Positions 1-8,115 of a stretch of DNA of 10,808 bases are shown here, in pieces. The notes beneath the pieces were generated by a model that made no database searches, was not told the DNA's origin, and saw only the letters and a list, made by a program, of their open reading frames with translations. Positions within the stretch are counted from its first letter, which is position 1; every line of letters starts with the position of its first letter. This DNA comes from 40CM-2-70-7 sp035505915 (GTDB lineage: Bacteria > Gemmatimonadota > Gemmatimonadetes > Gemmatimonadales > GWC2-71-9), in NCBI GenBank assembly GCA_035505915.1, contig DATJQI010000077.1:1-10808 (forward strand), written 5' to 3'. Both the position numbers and the translations under genes were made by a program.

Positions 1-1683
1 CGGGGCGCCGGCGCGATCCGATGCAATGAAGTCCCGTCCCCGCACCAGCCGGATTCCCAGGGTCCGGAACAACCCAGGTGTCACCAGCCGCACCTGCGGT
101 CCCATCGTCGAGCGGGGCTCCACCGGACGCCCGTCGAGCACTTGGACGGAAATGCTGAATCCGTAGTCGTCCAGCGGAAGCCCGGAGATGGCCGACGCTC
201 GCTCGACGCCCGGGAGTCCTCCCAGACGGGCGAGGAGCTGGTCGTAGAACAGGGCCGCCTGCTCCGGTTTGGGATAGCGGGGGTCGGGCAGCGAGAGCTG
301 GAACGTGAGCACACCCGCGGGATTGAAGCCGGGGTCCACGCGCTCGAGCCGCGCGAAGCTCTTGAGAAGGAGACCGGCTCCGGTCAGGAGGACCACGGCG
401 AGCGCCAACTCCGCCGCGATCAGTCCGCTCCGCAGCCGCCATCCCTCCCGGGTGGTCATCTGGCTCCGCCCGCCCGACTGGAGGGTGCCGTGGAGGTCGG
501 CAGCGCGCGAGGCCTGCAGGGCGGGAGCGAGCCCGAAGAGCAGACCGGTTCCGATGACGATCCCCGCCGTGAAGGCGAGGACGGTCCCGTCCAGATGCAG
601 GGCGCCGATGCTCCGCAGCGCCGCGGGGCGCAGCGTACCGATGGCGCCGGTGATCCAGGTGGACAGCAGGAGTCCGACGGCACCGCCCAATGCGGCGAGT
701 ACGAGTGCCTCGGTGAGGGCTTGGCGGACCAGGTCCGGGCGCCGGGCGCCCAGGGCCGTGCGCACCGCCAGCTCTCGGGAGCGCCCGGCGGCGCGCGCCA
801 GCAGCAGGTTCGCCACGTTGGCGCATGCGATGAGGACAACGAGTCCCACCGCGCCCAGCAGCACCACCAATGCCGTACGGACGTTCTTGCCGACCAGCGC
901 TTCACGCAGGGCGATGACCGTGGCGCCCTGATCCTTGTTCGTCACCGGATACTCCCGGGCCAGCCGGGTCGCGACGGTCTGGAGATCTGCCGCGGCCTGC
1001 GCGATGTCCACACCCGGTTTGAGCCGGCCGACGAGGTCGAGGTAATGCGCCCCCCGCTGGGTCGCGAGGTCGCTGTCACTGAAGGCGAGCGGCGTCCACA
1101 TCTCGGTGCCCGGCGGATAGCTGAAGCCGGGCGGCATCACGCCCACGACCAGATAGCTCTTCCCGTCCAGCAGGATCGACTGTCCCAGGAGGTCTGCCCG
1201 GGAGCCGAAACGAGTCCGCCAGAGGTCGTCCGCCAGAATGACGGCTTGAGATTGGCCGTACTGCGTTTCGGAGGCCGCGAAGGGGCGACCTTGGGCCGGG
1301 GTCACGCCCATCACGTCAAAGAACCCGCCGCTGACCCGCGCCGCCGGCAACGGGAGGGGTTCGAGGCCCGAGCCCGTGAGCGTGCGGGGATAGGCGTCGA
1401 TGGCCGCGAGTCCGGACAGGGTGCGGTTCTGCGCGCGCAGGTCGACGAAGTCTGATGGGGAGGCGCTCCACTGATCGTGGTCGATCACCTCGAAGGCCCG
1501 CACGACGCGTTCCGCGTGCGGGTATGGGAGGGGACGCAGTAACGCGGCATCGACGACCGTGAAGATCGCGTCGTTGGCGCCGATCCCCAGCGCCAGGGTC
1601 AGCACCACGGCCGCGGTGAACCCCGGGCGCTGGCGCAGCTGACGGAGCGCGTAGCGGACGTCCTGCAGCAGGGTGTCGATCAT
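1..1683 (-). CDS. Third duplicated MacB/FtsX-type ABC permease, C-terminus cut by window edge
   Basis: Inner-membrane permease of an ABC system of the MacB type, which moves or releases substrates using energy from a separate ATPase. The frame is open from ATG 1683 to base 1: 561 residues with no stop. It begins with the ADOP-style stretch LLQDVRYALRQLRQRPGFT, then a first membrane segment at about 21-46 ending LGIGAND, a periplasmic domain (about 50-260), and the first FtsX block with LIACANVANLLLARA and further segments near 265-288, 320-343 and 361-386. A further segment lies near 415-438 (LAVVLLTGAGLLL), then the start of the second periplasmic domain. About 240-260 residues, including the last FtsX block, should lie beyond the edge, judging by its two paralogues here. 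The start overlaps the upstream permease stop as ATGA, with GAGGG just upstream, so translation is probably coupled. I saw no frameshift. Substrate is unknown. Confidence 0.93.
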   Translation of the reverse strand, partial: MIDTLLQDVRYALRQLRQRPGFTAAVVLTLALGIGANDAIFTVVDAALLRPLPYPHAERVVRAFEVIDHDQWSASPSDFVDLRAQNRTLSGLAAIDAYPRTLTGSGLEPLPLPAARVSGGFFDVMGVTPAQGRPFAASETQYGQSQAVILADDLWRTRFGSRADLLGQSILLDGKSYLVVGVMPPGFSYPPGTEMWTPLAFSDSDLATQRGAHYLDLVGRLKPGVDIAQAAADLQTVATRLAREYPVTNKDQGATVIALREALVGKNVRTALVVLLGAVGLVVLIACANVANLLLARAAGRSRELAVRTALGARRPDLVRQALTEALVLAALGGAVGLLLSTWITGAIGTLRPAALRSIGALHLDGTVLAFTAGIVIGTGLLFGLAPALQASRAADLHGTLQSGGRSQMTTREGWRLRSGLIAAELALAVVLLTGAGLLLKSFARLERVDPGFNPAGVLTFQLSLPDPRYPKPEQAALFYDQLLARLGGLPGVERASAISGLPLDDYGFSISVQVLDGRPVEPRSTMGPQVRLVTPGLFRTLGIRLVRGRDFIASDRAGAP

Positions 1684-4115
1684 TCCGCCCTCAGGGCCAC
1701 GATCGGATCGGTCCGCGTCGCGCGCCGGGCCGGGAGGTACGTCGCCAGCAAGGCCACCGCGAGCAGCACGAACGGGATCGTCACGAAGGTCAGCGGGTCC
1801 GTGGTGCCCACGTCGTACAGCATGGTCTTCATCACGCGCGTGAGCAGGGCGGCGGCGCCGATCCCGATCACGACCCCGACGAGCGTGAGGTTCACTCCCT
1901 GCTTGAGCACGAGGCCCAGCACGTCACCGGTGTCCGCGCCCAGCGCGAGCCGGACGCCCATCTCCCGGGCCCGCTGGGTGACCGTGTAGCTCATCACGCC
2001 GTAGAGCCCCACCGACGCGAGGATCATCGCCAGGAGGGCGAACCCGCCGAGCAGGAGCATCGCGAACCGCCGGGCGCCGAGCGAGCCGTCGATCATCTGT
2101 TCCATGTCCGTCGTGGCGGCGAGCGGCAGATCGGGATCCACCGAGCGCACCGCGTTCCGGGCGGCGCTCAGCGCGGCCAGCGGAGGCCCGCTGGTCCGCA
2201 CGGCATAGACGAGGTTGGCGTTCCCGGTCTGGGCCAGCGGGAAGTACACCTGCACGCGCCGCGGCGCGTCCAGGCCCTCGTGCGCCATGTGGCCCACCAC
2301 GCCCACGACCTGGATCCAGGTGACCGCCGAGTCCGTGAGGTTGTTGAAAGTGATCCGCTTGCCGATCGGGTCGGTATGCGGCCAGTACCGCCGCACCATC
2401 TCCTCGTCCACGATGCACACCGCGGCCGCCCCCGCCCGGTCGGCGTCGGTGAACTGCCGTCCCGCCACGAGCCGGGCGCCCATCGCCGGCAGGAACCCCG
2501 GCGTCACGAGCCGGACGTCCCCCCACGGCCCGGGCGCGTTCACCGGCACCTGGAAGCCTTCGACGTTGAAGCTCGACGTCGACCAGCTCCCGCCGAAGGG
2601 AATCACCGTCGTGCCGCCCGCCGCCACCACGCCGGGCGTCGCCGCGAGCGCGTCGGCGATCCGCTCGAGCGCCTGCGTGCGCACCGTGTCGTTGGCGTAC
2701 TTGGCGCGGGGCAGGGAGATCGAGAAGGTGAGCAGGTGATCGGGGCGGAAGCCGGGGTCGACGCCCAGAATGCGGGAGAAGGACCGGATCAGGAGGCCGG
2801 CGCCCACGAGGAGCGTGAGGGCGAGCGCGACGGTGGACACGACGAGCCCGCGCCGCAGCGTCAGCGAGCCGCGCTGGCTCACCGCGCCCCGCCCGCCCTC
2901 CTTGAGGGTCTCGTGCAGGTCGGTGCGGGCCATCTGGAGCGCGGGCGCGAGGCCGAACAGGAAGCCGGTGGCCAGCGAGACCGCCAGAGCGAAGCCCAGC
3001 ACCGGGAGGCTTACCGCGATGTGGGCCGTCGCCGGCAGGTGGTCGCCGTTCAGCGTGAGGAGCGCCGGGACGCCCCAGACCGCGAGCAGGATGCCCAGAC
3101 CCCCGCCGGCGAGGGCGAGGACGAAGCTCTCGGTGAGCAGCAGGCGCATCAGCCGCCGCGGCGAGGCGCCGAGGGCGACGCGCACGGCGACGTCCCGGGC
3201 GCGGGCGGCACTGCGGGCCAGCTGGAGATTCGCGACGTTGGCGCAGGCGATGAGCAGGACCAGGGCCACCGCGCCGAGGAGGATGAGCAATCCCGACCGG
3301 ACGTTCTGCGCGGCGTCGTCGGAGAGCGCGGTCACCGTGAGGTCCCAGTCCGGGGAGTACTGGGCCGCGTACTGGGTCCGCAGCTGTGCCGCGAGCGCGT
3401 GCATCGCCGACTGGGCCCGCTCGAGTGTGACCCCGGGCGCCAGGCGGCCGATGAACGGCAGGAACTCGTTGGTGCGCCGGTTGTCCGCGAAGGCGGCGGG
3501 CTCGAAGTAGAGCGGCGTGAAGACGTCGGTCCGGCGGCTGAAGAAGTCCTGAAACGTCGGCGGCATCACTCCGACGATCTGATAGCTCTCGTTGTCCAGG
3601 ACCAGGTGCTGGTCGAGCACGTTCCGGTCGCCGCCGAACTTCCGCCGCCAGAATCCCCAGGAGAGCACCGCGACGTGGTTCTTGCCCGGCTGGCTTTCGT
3701 CGGGCTGCAGGGCCCGGCCCAGGGCGGGCGCGACGCCCAGGAGCGGGAAGAACTGCCCCGTGACCTGCGTGACCGACACGCGCTCGGGGTCGCCCGAGCC
3801 GGTCAGGTTCATGTTGCGGCCGTTTTCGACCGCGGCCGAAGAGAAGAGGTCGGTGCGCGCGCTGTAGTCCCGGAATCCCGGGACCGACACCGGGGCCCGC
3901 AGGTTGTTGAGCGAAGGATAGAAGTGATTGACCGTGACCAGCTGGCCCGGATCGCGGTACGGCAGGGGCGCGAGGAGCACCCCGTTCACCACCGAGAAGA
4001 TCGCCGCGTTGGCGCCGATCCCGAGCCCGAGCGTGAGCACGGCGACCACGGTGAAGCCCGGCGAGTTCCGGAGTGAGCGGATCGCGTAACGGAGGTCGGC
4101 GAACAGCGTTTCCAT
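1680..4115 (-). CDS. Second duplicated MacB/FtsX-type ABC permease (ADOP family)
   Basis: Full-length 811-residue inner-membrane permease. Order: an N-terminal cytoplasmic stretch with DLRYAIRSLRNSPGFT, a membrane segment at about 21-46 (VLTLGLGIGANAAIF), a MacB-like periplasmic domain to about 270, and FtsX block one (LLIACANVANLQLARSAARARDVAV is its core region) with segments near 272-294, 327-351 and 367-392. Another segment lies at about 421-445, then a second periplasmic domain, then FtsX block two with segments near 684-710, 741-762 and 774-796, ending ATRTDPIVALRAE. Two MacB-like units in one chain make it about twice the size of a simple FtsX permease, so one chain may supply both halves of a transporter (inference). 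ATG 4115 has GGGGAG five bases upstream and lies 14 bases after the ATPase stop. Its own stop overlaps the next permease start. The adjacent ATPase is its likely partner; substrate unknown. Confidence 0.95.
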   Translation of the reverse strand: METLFADLRYAIRSLRNSPGFTVVAVLTLGLGIGANAAIFSVVNGVLLAPLPYRDPGQLVTVNHFYPSLNNLRAPVSVPGFRDYSARTDLFSSAAVENGRNMNLTGSGDPERVSVTQVTGQFFPLLGVAPALGRALQPDESQPGKNHVAVLSWGFWRRKFGGDRNVLDQHLVLDNESYQIVGVMPPTFQDFFSRRTDVFTPLYFEPAAFADNRRTNEFLPFIGRLAPGVTLERAQSAMHALAAQLRTQYAAQYSPDWDLTVTALSDDAAQNVRSGLLILLGAVALVLLIACANVANLQLARSAARARDVAVRVALGASPRRLMRLLLTESFVLALAGGGLGILLAVWGVPALLTLNGDHLPATAHIAVSLPVLGFALAVSLATGFLFGLAPALQMARTDLHETLKEGGRGAVSQRGSLTLRRGLVVSTVALALTLLVGAGLLIRSFSRILGVDPGFRPDHLLTFSISLPRAKYANDTVRTQALERIADALAATPGVVAAGGTTVIPFGGSWSTSSFNVEGFQVPVNAPGPWGDVRLVTPGFLPAMGARLVAGRQFTDADRAGAAAVCIVDEEMVRRYWPHTDPIGKRITFNNLTDSAVTWIQVVGVVGHMAHEGLDAPRRVQVYFPLAQTGNANLVYAVRTSGPPLAALSAARNAVRSVDPDLPLAATTDMEQMIDGSLGARRFAMLLLGGFALLAMILASVGLYGVMSYTVTQRAREMGVRLALGADTGDVLGLVLKQGVNLTLVGVVIGIGAAALLTRVMKTMLYDVGTTDPLTFVTIPFVLLAVALLATYLPARRATRTDPIVALRAE

Positions 4116-4129
4116 TTGGGCTCCCCGGG

Positions 4130-4792
4130 CTACTTGGAAATCCAGCCGTCCTTCAATTGCACGATCCGATTCCCGTAGGCCGCGTTCGACTCCGAATGCG
4201 TCACCTGGATGATCGTGGTGCCGCCGGAGTTCAGCCGCTTGAACAGCTCCATGATCTCCCGGCCCTGCTCCGAGTGCAGGTTTCCGGTCGGCTCGTCGGC
4301 GAGAAGCAGCTGGGGCTTGTGGATCACCGCGCGCGCCACGGCCACCAGCTGCTGCTGGCCGCCCGACAACTGGCGGGGATACAGGTCTTTCTTGGCGACC
4401 ATCCCGAAGCGGTCGAGCGTGTCCGCCACGATGGCCTGCCGCTCGGCCTTCTTGATGTCCCGGTAGGACAGCGGAATGTCGAGGTTCTCGGCGACGGTGA
4501 GGTCGTCGAGCAGGTGGTACTGCTGAAAGACGAACCCCACGTACTTCTTGTGGAGCGCCACGCGGTCCTTGGGCTTGAGCTTGTGGACGGCCTGGTCGAA
4601 CAGGGTGTACTCACCGGTCCACGCGCCGTCGAGCATGCCGAGGATCGCGAGCAGGGTGGACTTGCCGGCGCCCGACGGCCCCATGACGGTGACGAACTCG
4701 CCGCCGTGGATGTCCATCGTGATCTGGCGCAGCACGAAGCTCTGTCCGCCGCCCTGCTGGTAGCTCTTCTCGATGTTTCGCAGCTGGATCAT
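4130..4792 (-). CDS. ABC transporter ATP-binding protein (MacB/LolD-like), variant D-loop
   Basis: Cytoplasmic 220-residue nucleotide-binding subunit that should power one or more of the flanking permeases. Visible motifs: Walker A GPSGAGKS at 38-45, Q-loop Q90 (FVFQQY), signature LSGGQ at 142-146, Walker B LLLADE at 162-167 with catalytic E167, and switch histidine H199 in VTHSE. Two positions differ from the other ATPase here. The signature continues QQL rather than QQR (L149), and the D-loop reads GNLHS rather than GNLDS (H173). All residues needed for ATP binding and hydrolysis are otherwise present. The start is ATG 4792, which overlaps the permease stop as ATGA with GAGGT four bases upstream. 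The frame stays open far upstream, but that stretch lies inside the permease gene and has no domain sense. Belongs to the family of small ATPases paired with MacB-like permeases; lolD and macB are related, but no specific symbol is justified. Confidence 0.95.
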   Translation of the reverse strand: MIQLRNIEKSYQQGGGQSFVLRQITMDIHGGEFVTVMGPSGAGKSTLLAILGMLDGAWTGEYTLFDQAVHKLKPKDRVALHKKYVGFVFQQYHLLDDLTVAENLDIPLSYRDIKKAERQAIVADTLDRFGMVAKKDLYPRQLSGGQQQLVAVARAVIHKPQLLLADEPTGNLHSEQGREIMELFKRLNSGGTTIIQVTHSESNAAYGNRIVQLKDGWISK

Positions 4793-7254
4793 TCGTACCT
4801 CAGGGCCGTCATCGGGTCGACGCGCGTGGCGCGGAGCGCCGGGACGTAGCTCGCGAACAGCGCGACGAGGGTCAACACTCCGGCCACGAGGCCGAGGACG
4901 ACGGGGTCGTGCGGGGAGACGCCGTAGATGAGCGACCCCAGGGCCTTCCCCGCGATCAGGGACCCCACGACGCCGATGCCGAGGCCGATCGCGGTCACCT
5001 TGAGGCCCTGACTCACCACGAGCGCGAGGAGATCCCGGCGGCCGGCTCCGAGAGCCACGCGGACACCCAGCTCGGACGTGCGCTGAGAGACCATGTAGCT
5101 GAGCACGCCATACAGGCCGATGGCGGAGAGCAGAAGGCCGAGGCCCCCGAAGAGGCTGAAGAGGGATGAGCCGATGCGCCACGGCCGCAGGCGGTCGGCG
5201 AAGAGTCGCGGCATCGGGTCGACGTCCGGGTAGGGGAGCGTCGGGTCGGTCGCCTGAATCGACCGGCGGACGGCGGACTCGTACCGGTCGGAGGGTCCGG
5301 CGGTCCGGACGATGAGCGAGCTGGGGCCGTCCGAGAACAGGGAGTCGGATTGCGCCAGCGGCACATAGTACTGCAGGGTCGTCTCTTCCTTCACATCGTT
5401 GCGCCGGGTGTCTTCCGCGACGCCGACCACCTGCGTGCAGGTGGCTTTCGACTGATCGCCGATCAGCAGGCACTTCCCGAGAACGCTCTCACCCGGCCAG
5501 ATCATGCGGGCCATCGTCTCGTTCACGATGGCGACGTGCTCCGCCCCCCAGTTGTCGGCCTCCGTGAACGCGCGGCCCTGGCGAATGGCGGTTCCCATGG
5601 TCCTGAAGTACTCCGGGGTCACTGCGTCGATGTAGGGGCCACCGGTTGAAATGCTGGGCAGCGAATCATGGCCCGGGACCCTGAACCCCACGCCCCAGTA
5701 TGACCGGAACGGCGTGCCGATGGACAGGGAGGCACTGGTGACGCCCGGGACCAGCGCCACCCGCTCCCGCAGACGCCGATACATGTCCATAATTGCGGGC
5801 TTCTTGAGCCCCATCCCATCGAGATCCACCGACGTGACGATCAGGCGGTCGGCGTCGAACCCCAGCCGCAGGCCCCGCACGTGGCGCAACGTCGCGATGA
5901 AGAGTCCCGCGCCGGTCAGCAGCACGAGCGTCAAGGCGACCTGACCCACCAGCAGGCCGGTGCGGGTGAAGGATTTCTGAAACGTGCCTTCCCGGGCTCC
6001 CGCCTTGAGCGCGCCGGCGAGATCCGGGGTCACGGCGTGCAGGGCGGGAGCCGCTCCCGCCAGGAAGGTGGTGAGGATCACGCCCAGGGCGGTGAACACC
6101 ATCACCCGGAGGTCGATCGTGTCGGCGCCGTTGGCGTTTTCGATGATGGCGGACCGCAGCAGGGGGCCCGCCCACAGCGTGACCAGCACCGCCGCGCCCC
6201 CGCCCAGCACCGAGAGGAGCCCGCTCTCCACGTAGAGCTGGCGGATGAGCCGGCCGCGCGACGACCCGAGCGCCACCCGCAGCGCGACTTCGCGGCGACG
6301 CTGCACCGCCCGGGCGAGCAGCAGGTTCGCGACGTTGGCGCAGGCGATGAGCAGGACGATCCCGCACATCGCGGCGAGCCAGATCGTGAGCGGTGCGGTG
6401 GTGCCCTGACCGACGATCGTCTGGTTCAACGTGCCCAGCTTCGCGACCGCGGCGCTGTCGGATGGCTGCGGCCGGCCCTGTGCCGGCACGTAGTGCCGGT
6501 ACAGGGCGGTCGCCTCGGCGGCGGCTTGAGCCACCGTGACATTCGGGGCGAGGCGCCCCACGACGCCGGAGAACCACCAGCAGCCGTCGCAGCTGAGGAC
6601 GTTTCCCCACATCGCTTCGGGCGCGGCCGTCGCCATCGGCAGCCAGACATCCGGGATGTGCAGATCGACTCCGGCGAAGCCGGCCGGCGCGACCCCGATG
6701 ACCGTGTACTCACCCCGGCCCAGCTGGAGCTTGGCGCCGAGGGCGGCGGTCGAGCCGCCGAACTGGCGGCGCCAGAACTCGTGGGAGAGGACCGCGACGT
6801 GCTCGGCGTGGCCGGGTGTGTTTTCGTCGTCCGTGAAGAACCGCCCCAGCGCCGGCGTGATGCCGGTCAGGGCGAAGAATCCCTTCGAGACGAGCACGGC
6901 CTCGACTCTCTGTGACCGCTCCCCGACGCCGAGGCTGAAGGTCCGCTCGGCGTACGCGGAGACCTGCGAGAACGAGTGCGTGCGCGCCTGGAAATCGGCG
7001 AGGCGAGGATAGGTGCCGAGCGGCTGGGTATACGTCCCGAACGCCTTCGACGTGATCGTGAAGTCGACCGCGCGGACCCGCCCGGGGTCCTTCACGAGCG
7101 CGGGCGGCCGGAAGAAGAGCCGGTCCACGACGCCGAACATCGCGCTGTTGGCGCCGATCCCGAGCGCCAGGGTCAGCACCGCCGCCACGGCCAGAACCGG
7201 GGTGCGGGCCAGGGAGCGGGCGGCGTAGCGAAGGTCCTGGACCACGGATTCCAT
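4789..7254 (-). CDS. First duplicated MacB/FtsX-type ABC permease (ADOP family)
   Basis: Full-length 821-residue inner-membrane permease with two MacB-like units. It starts MESVVQDLRYAARSLARTP, followed by a membrane segment at about 19-42 (LTLALGIGANSAMF), a periplasmic domain to about 285, and FtsX block one with segments near 288-312, 338-365 and 382-404 (core LLIACANVANLLLARAVQ). A segment at about 431-457 precedes the second periplasmic domain. FtsX block two has segments near 695-720, 748-770 and 785-806, and the protein ends ATRVDPMTALRYE. Cysteines C222 and C225 (SCDGCWW) in the first periplasmic domain, and C595 and C606 in the second, may form disulfides (inference). ATG 7254 has AAGGGGG five bases upstream. 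It lies 89 bases after the first ATPase stop, across an inverted repeat, and overlaps the second ATPase by ATGA. Likely works with one or both ATPases and the adaptor; substrate unknown. Confidence 0.95.
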   Translation of the reverse strand: MESVVQDLRYAARSLARTPVLAVAAVLTLALGIGANSAMFGVVDRLFFRPPALVKDPGRVRAVDFTITSKAFGTYTQPLGTYPRLADFQARTHSFSQVSAYAERTFSLGVGERSQRVEAVLVSKGFFALTGITPALGRFFTDDENTPGHAEHVAVLSHEFWRRQFGGSTAALGAKLQLGRGEYTVIGVAPAGFAGVDLHIPDVWLPMATAAPEAMWGNVLSCDGCWWFSGVVGRLAPNVTVAQAAAEATALYRHYVPAQGRPQPSDSAAVAKLGTLNQTIVGQGTTAPLTIWLAAMCGIVLLIACANVANLLLARAVQRRREVALRVALGSSRGRLIRQLYVESGLLSVLGGGAAVLVTLWAGPLLRSAIIENANGADTIDLRVMVFTALGVILTTFLAGAAPALHAVTPDLAGALKAGAREGTFQKSFTRTGLLVGQVALTLVLLTGAGLFIATLRHVRGLRLGFDADRLIVTSVDLDGMGLKKPAIMDMYRRLRERVALVPGVTSASLSIGTPFRSYWGVGFRVPGHDSLPSISTGGPYIDAVTPEYFRTMGTAIRQGRAFTEADNWGAEHVAIVNETMARMIWPGESVLGKCLLIGDQSKATCTQVVGVAEDTRRNDVKEETTLQYYVPLAQSDSLFSDGPSSLIVRTAGPSDRYESAVRRSIQATDPTLPYPDVDPMPRLFADRLRPWRIGSSLFSLFGGLGLLLSAIGLYGVLSYMVSQRTSELGVRVALGAGRRDLLALVVSQGLKVTAIGLGIGVVGSLIAGKALGSLIYGVSPHDPVVLGLVAGVLTLVALFASYVPALRATRVDPMTALRYE

Positions 7255-7279
7255 GTATGCCCCCTTACGAACCGGAACG

Positions 7280-7333
7280 GGGAAGCGGGAAGAGGGAAGT
7301 GTGCCTCACGGGATCGTCCGCTTCCCGCTTCCC
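7280..7333. repeat. 13-bp perfect inverted repeat in the ATPase-permease spacer
   Basis: The arms GGGAAGCGGGAAG (7280-7292) and CTTCCCGCTTCCC (7321-7333) are exact reverse complements separated by 28 bases. They fill the 89-base spacer between the first ATPase stop (7344) and the first permease start (7254). In the leftward transcript this gives a strong GC-rich stem. No T-run follows in that direction, so a classical intrinsic terminator is unlikely. It could attenuate read-through, protect an mRNA end, or belong to a dispersed intergenic repeat family. The left arm also contains repeats of the unit GGGAAG (7287-7292 and 7294-7299). Confidence 0.8.
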
Positions 7334-7343
7334 TCGTCCCCCA

Positions 7344-8048
7344 TCACGCTTTCGCCCCCGCGTGCTCTTCCAGGACCCGGCCGTCGAACAGCTCGATCGT
7401 GCGGTCGGCGTGCCGGGCGTAGCGGGGATCGTGGGTCACCATGCAGATCGTGGCGCCGCCCTTGTGCAGCTCCTGGAGCAGCTCCATCACCGATTCGCCG
7501 TTGGCGCTGTCCAGGTTGCCGGTAGGCTCGTCCGCGAGCAGAATCGCCGGGTCGCCGCCCACCGCGCGGGCCACGGCGACGCGCTGCTGCTGACCACCGG
7601 AGAGCTGTGCCGGGTAGTGCTTCATCCGGTGGGACATCCCGACCTTCTCGAGCGCCTGCTGGACGCGCTGTTTCCGGTCCGAGGCGGACATCCCGCGGTA
7701 GGTGAGCGGGAGCTCCACGTTTTCGTAGACGGTCAGGTCGCCGATGAGGTTGAAGGCCTGGAAGATGAAGCCGATCTGGCGGTTCCGGACGCGGGCCCGG
7801 TCGGCCGCCGAGAGATTGGCCACCGGCCGGCCGTCGAGCACGTACTGACCGTCCGAGGGTGTGTCCAGGAGGCCGAGAATGGAGAGCAGCGTCGTCTTGC
7901 CGCATCCCGAAGGCCCTGAAATCGCGACGTATTCACCCTTCAGGACGTCGAGATGCACGTCCGCGAGGGCGTGGGTCTCCACTTCGTCGGTGTAGAAGAC
8001 CTTCTTGATGCCCTGGAGCTGAATCAGGGAGCTGCCGTTGCTTGCCAT
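7344..8048 (-). CDS. ABC transporter ATP-binding protein (MacB/LolD-like)
   Basis: Cytoplasmic 234-residue nucleotide-binding subunit of a MacB/LolD-type exporter. Motifs counted from the chosen start: Walker A GPSGCGKT at 45-52, Q-loop Q97 (FIFQAF), signature LSGGQ at 149-153 followed by QQRVAVARA, Walker B ILLADE at 169-174 with catalytic E174, canonical D-loop GNLDS, and switch H206 in MVTHD. The C-terminus LEEHAGAKA is short and unremarkable. I chose ATG 8048 because GGAGA sits four bases upstream and the protein then begins just before the conserved LIQLQGIKKVF strand. An in-frame ATG at 8102 would add 18 residues, but it translates the intergenic inverted repeat and has no family support. 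It follows the adaptor by 67 bases and precedes the first permease, the usual adaptor-ATPase-permease order of MacAB-like systems. Confidence 0.95.
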   Translation of the reverse strand: MASNGSSLIQLQGIKKVFYTDEVETHALADVHLDVLKGEYVAISGPSGCGKTTLLSILGLLDTPSDGQYVLDGRPVANLSAADRARVRNRQIGFIFQAFNLIGDLTVYENVELPLTYRGMSASDRKQRVQQALEKVGMSHRMKHYPAQLSGGQQQRVAVARAVGGDPAILLADEPTGNLDSANGESVMELLQELHKGGATICMVTHDPRYARHADRTIELFDGRVLEEHAGAKA

Positions 8049-8066
8049 GCGGTCTCCGTTGTTGGA

Positions 8067-8110
8067 GGTGCCGGGTGTCAGCCAAGCCCCGGCACCTGAC
8101 ACCCGACACC
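8067..8110. repeat. Intergenic inverted repeat with two competing pairing partners
   Basis: Arm GGTGCCGGGTGTCAG (8067-8081) is complementary at 14 of 15 positions to CTGACACCCGACACC (8096-8110). Its first nine bases are also perfectly complementary to CCCGGCACC (8088-8096). The two stems share an arm and cannot form together in full. The element fills most of the 67-base spacer between the adaptor stop (8116) and the ATPase start (8048). No U-run follows in the direction of transcription. It may tune expression between adaptor and ATPase, or simply be a member of a dispersed GC-rich repeat family. Confidence 0.75.
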
Positions 8111-8115
8111 TGCAC

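Noticed and set aside
142..1455. 437-codon plus-strand open frame in the left part of the window
   Set aside because: Antisense to the third permease, whose frame from 1683 to 1 shows continuous FtsX/MacB motifs.
2280..4076. 598-codon plus-strand open frame across the second permease
   Set aside because: Antisense shadow of a clear ADOP permease; its translation is Arg/Glu/Gly-rich without motifs.
4793..5473. N-terminal extension of the second ATPase
   Set aside because: The frame is open upstream but overlaps the C-terminal third of the permease gene, translates to Arg/Pro-rich sequence, and ATG 4792 has an ATGA overlap and ribosome site.
5881..6915. 344-codon plus-strand open frame across the first permease
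   Set aside because: Antisense shadow with charged, repetitive composition and no recognisable domain.
7254..7344. Intrinsic terminator at the 7280-7333 hairpin
   Set aside because: No T-run follows the stem in the direction of transcription, and the operon continues with matching genes.
8049..8102. 18-residue N-terminal extension of the first ATPase from ATG 8102
   Set aside because: It would translate the intergenic inverted repeat and lies before a normal ATPase N-terminus; ATG 8048 has a GGAGA site.
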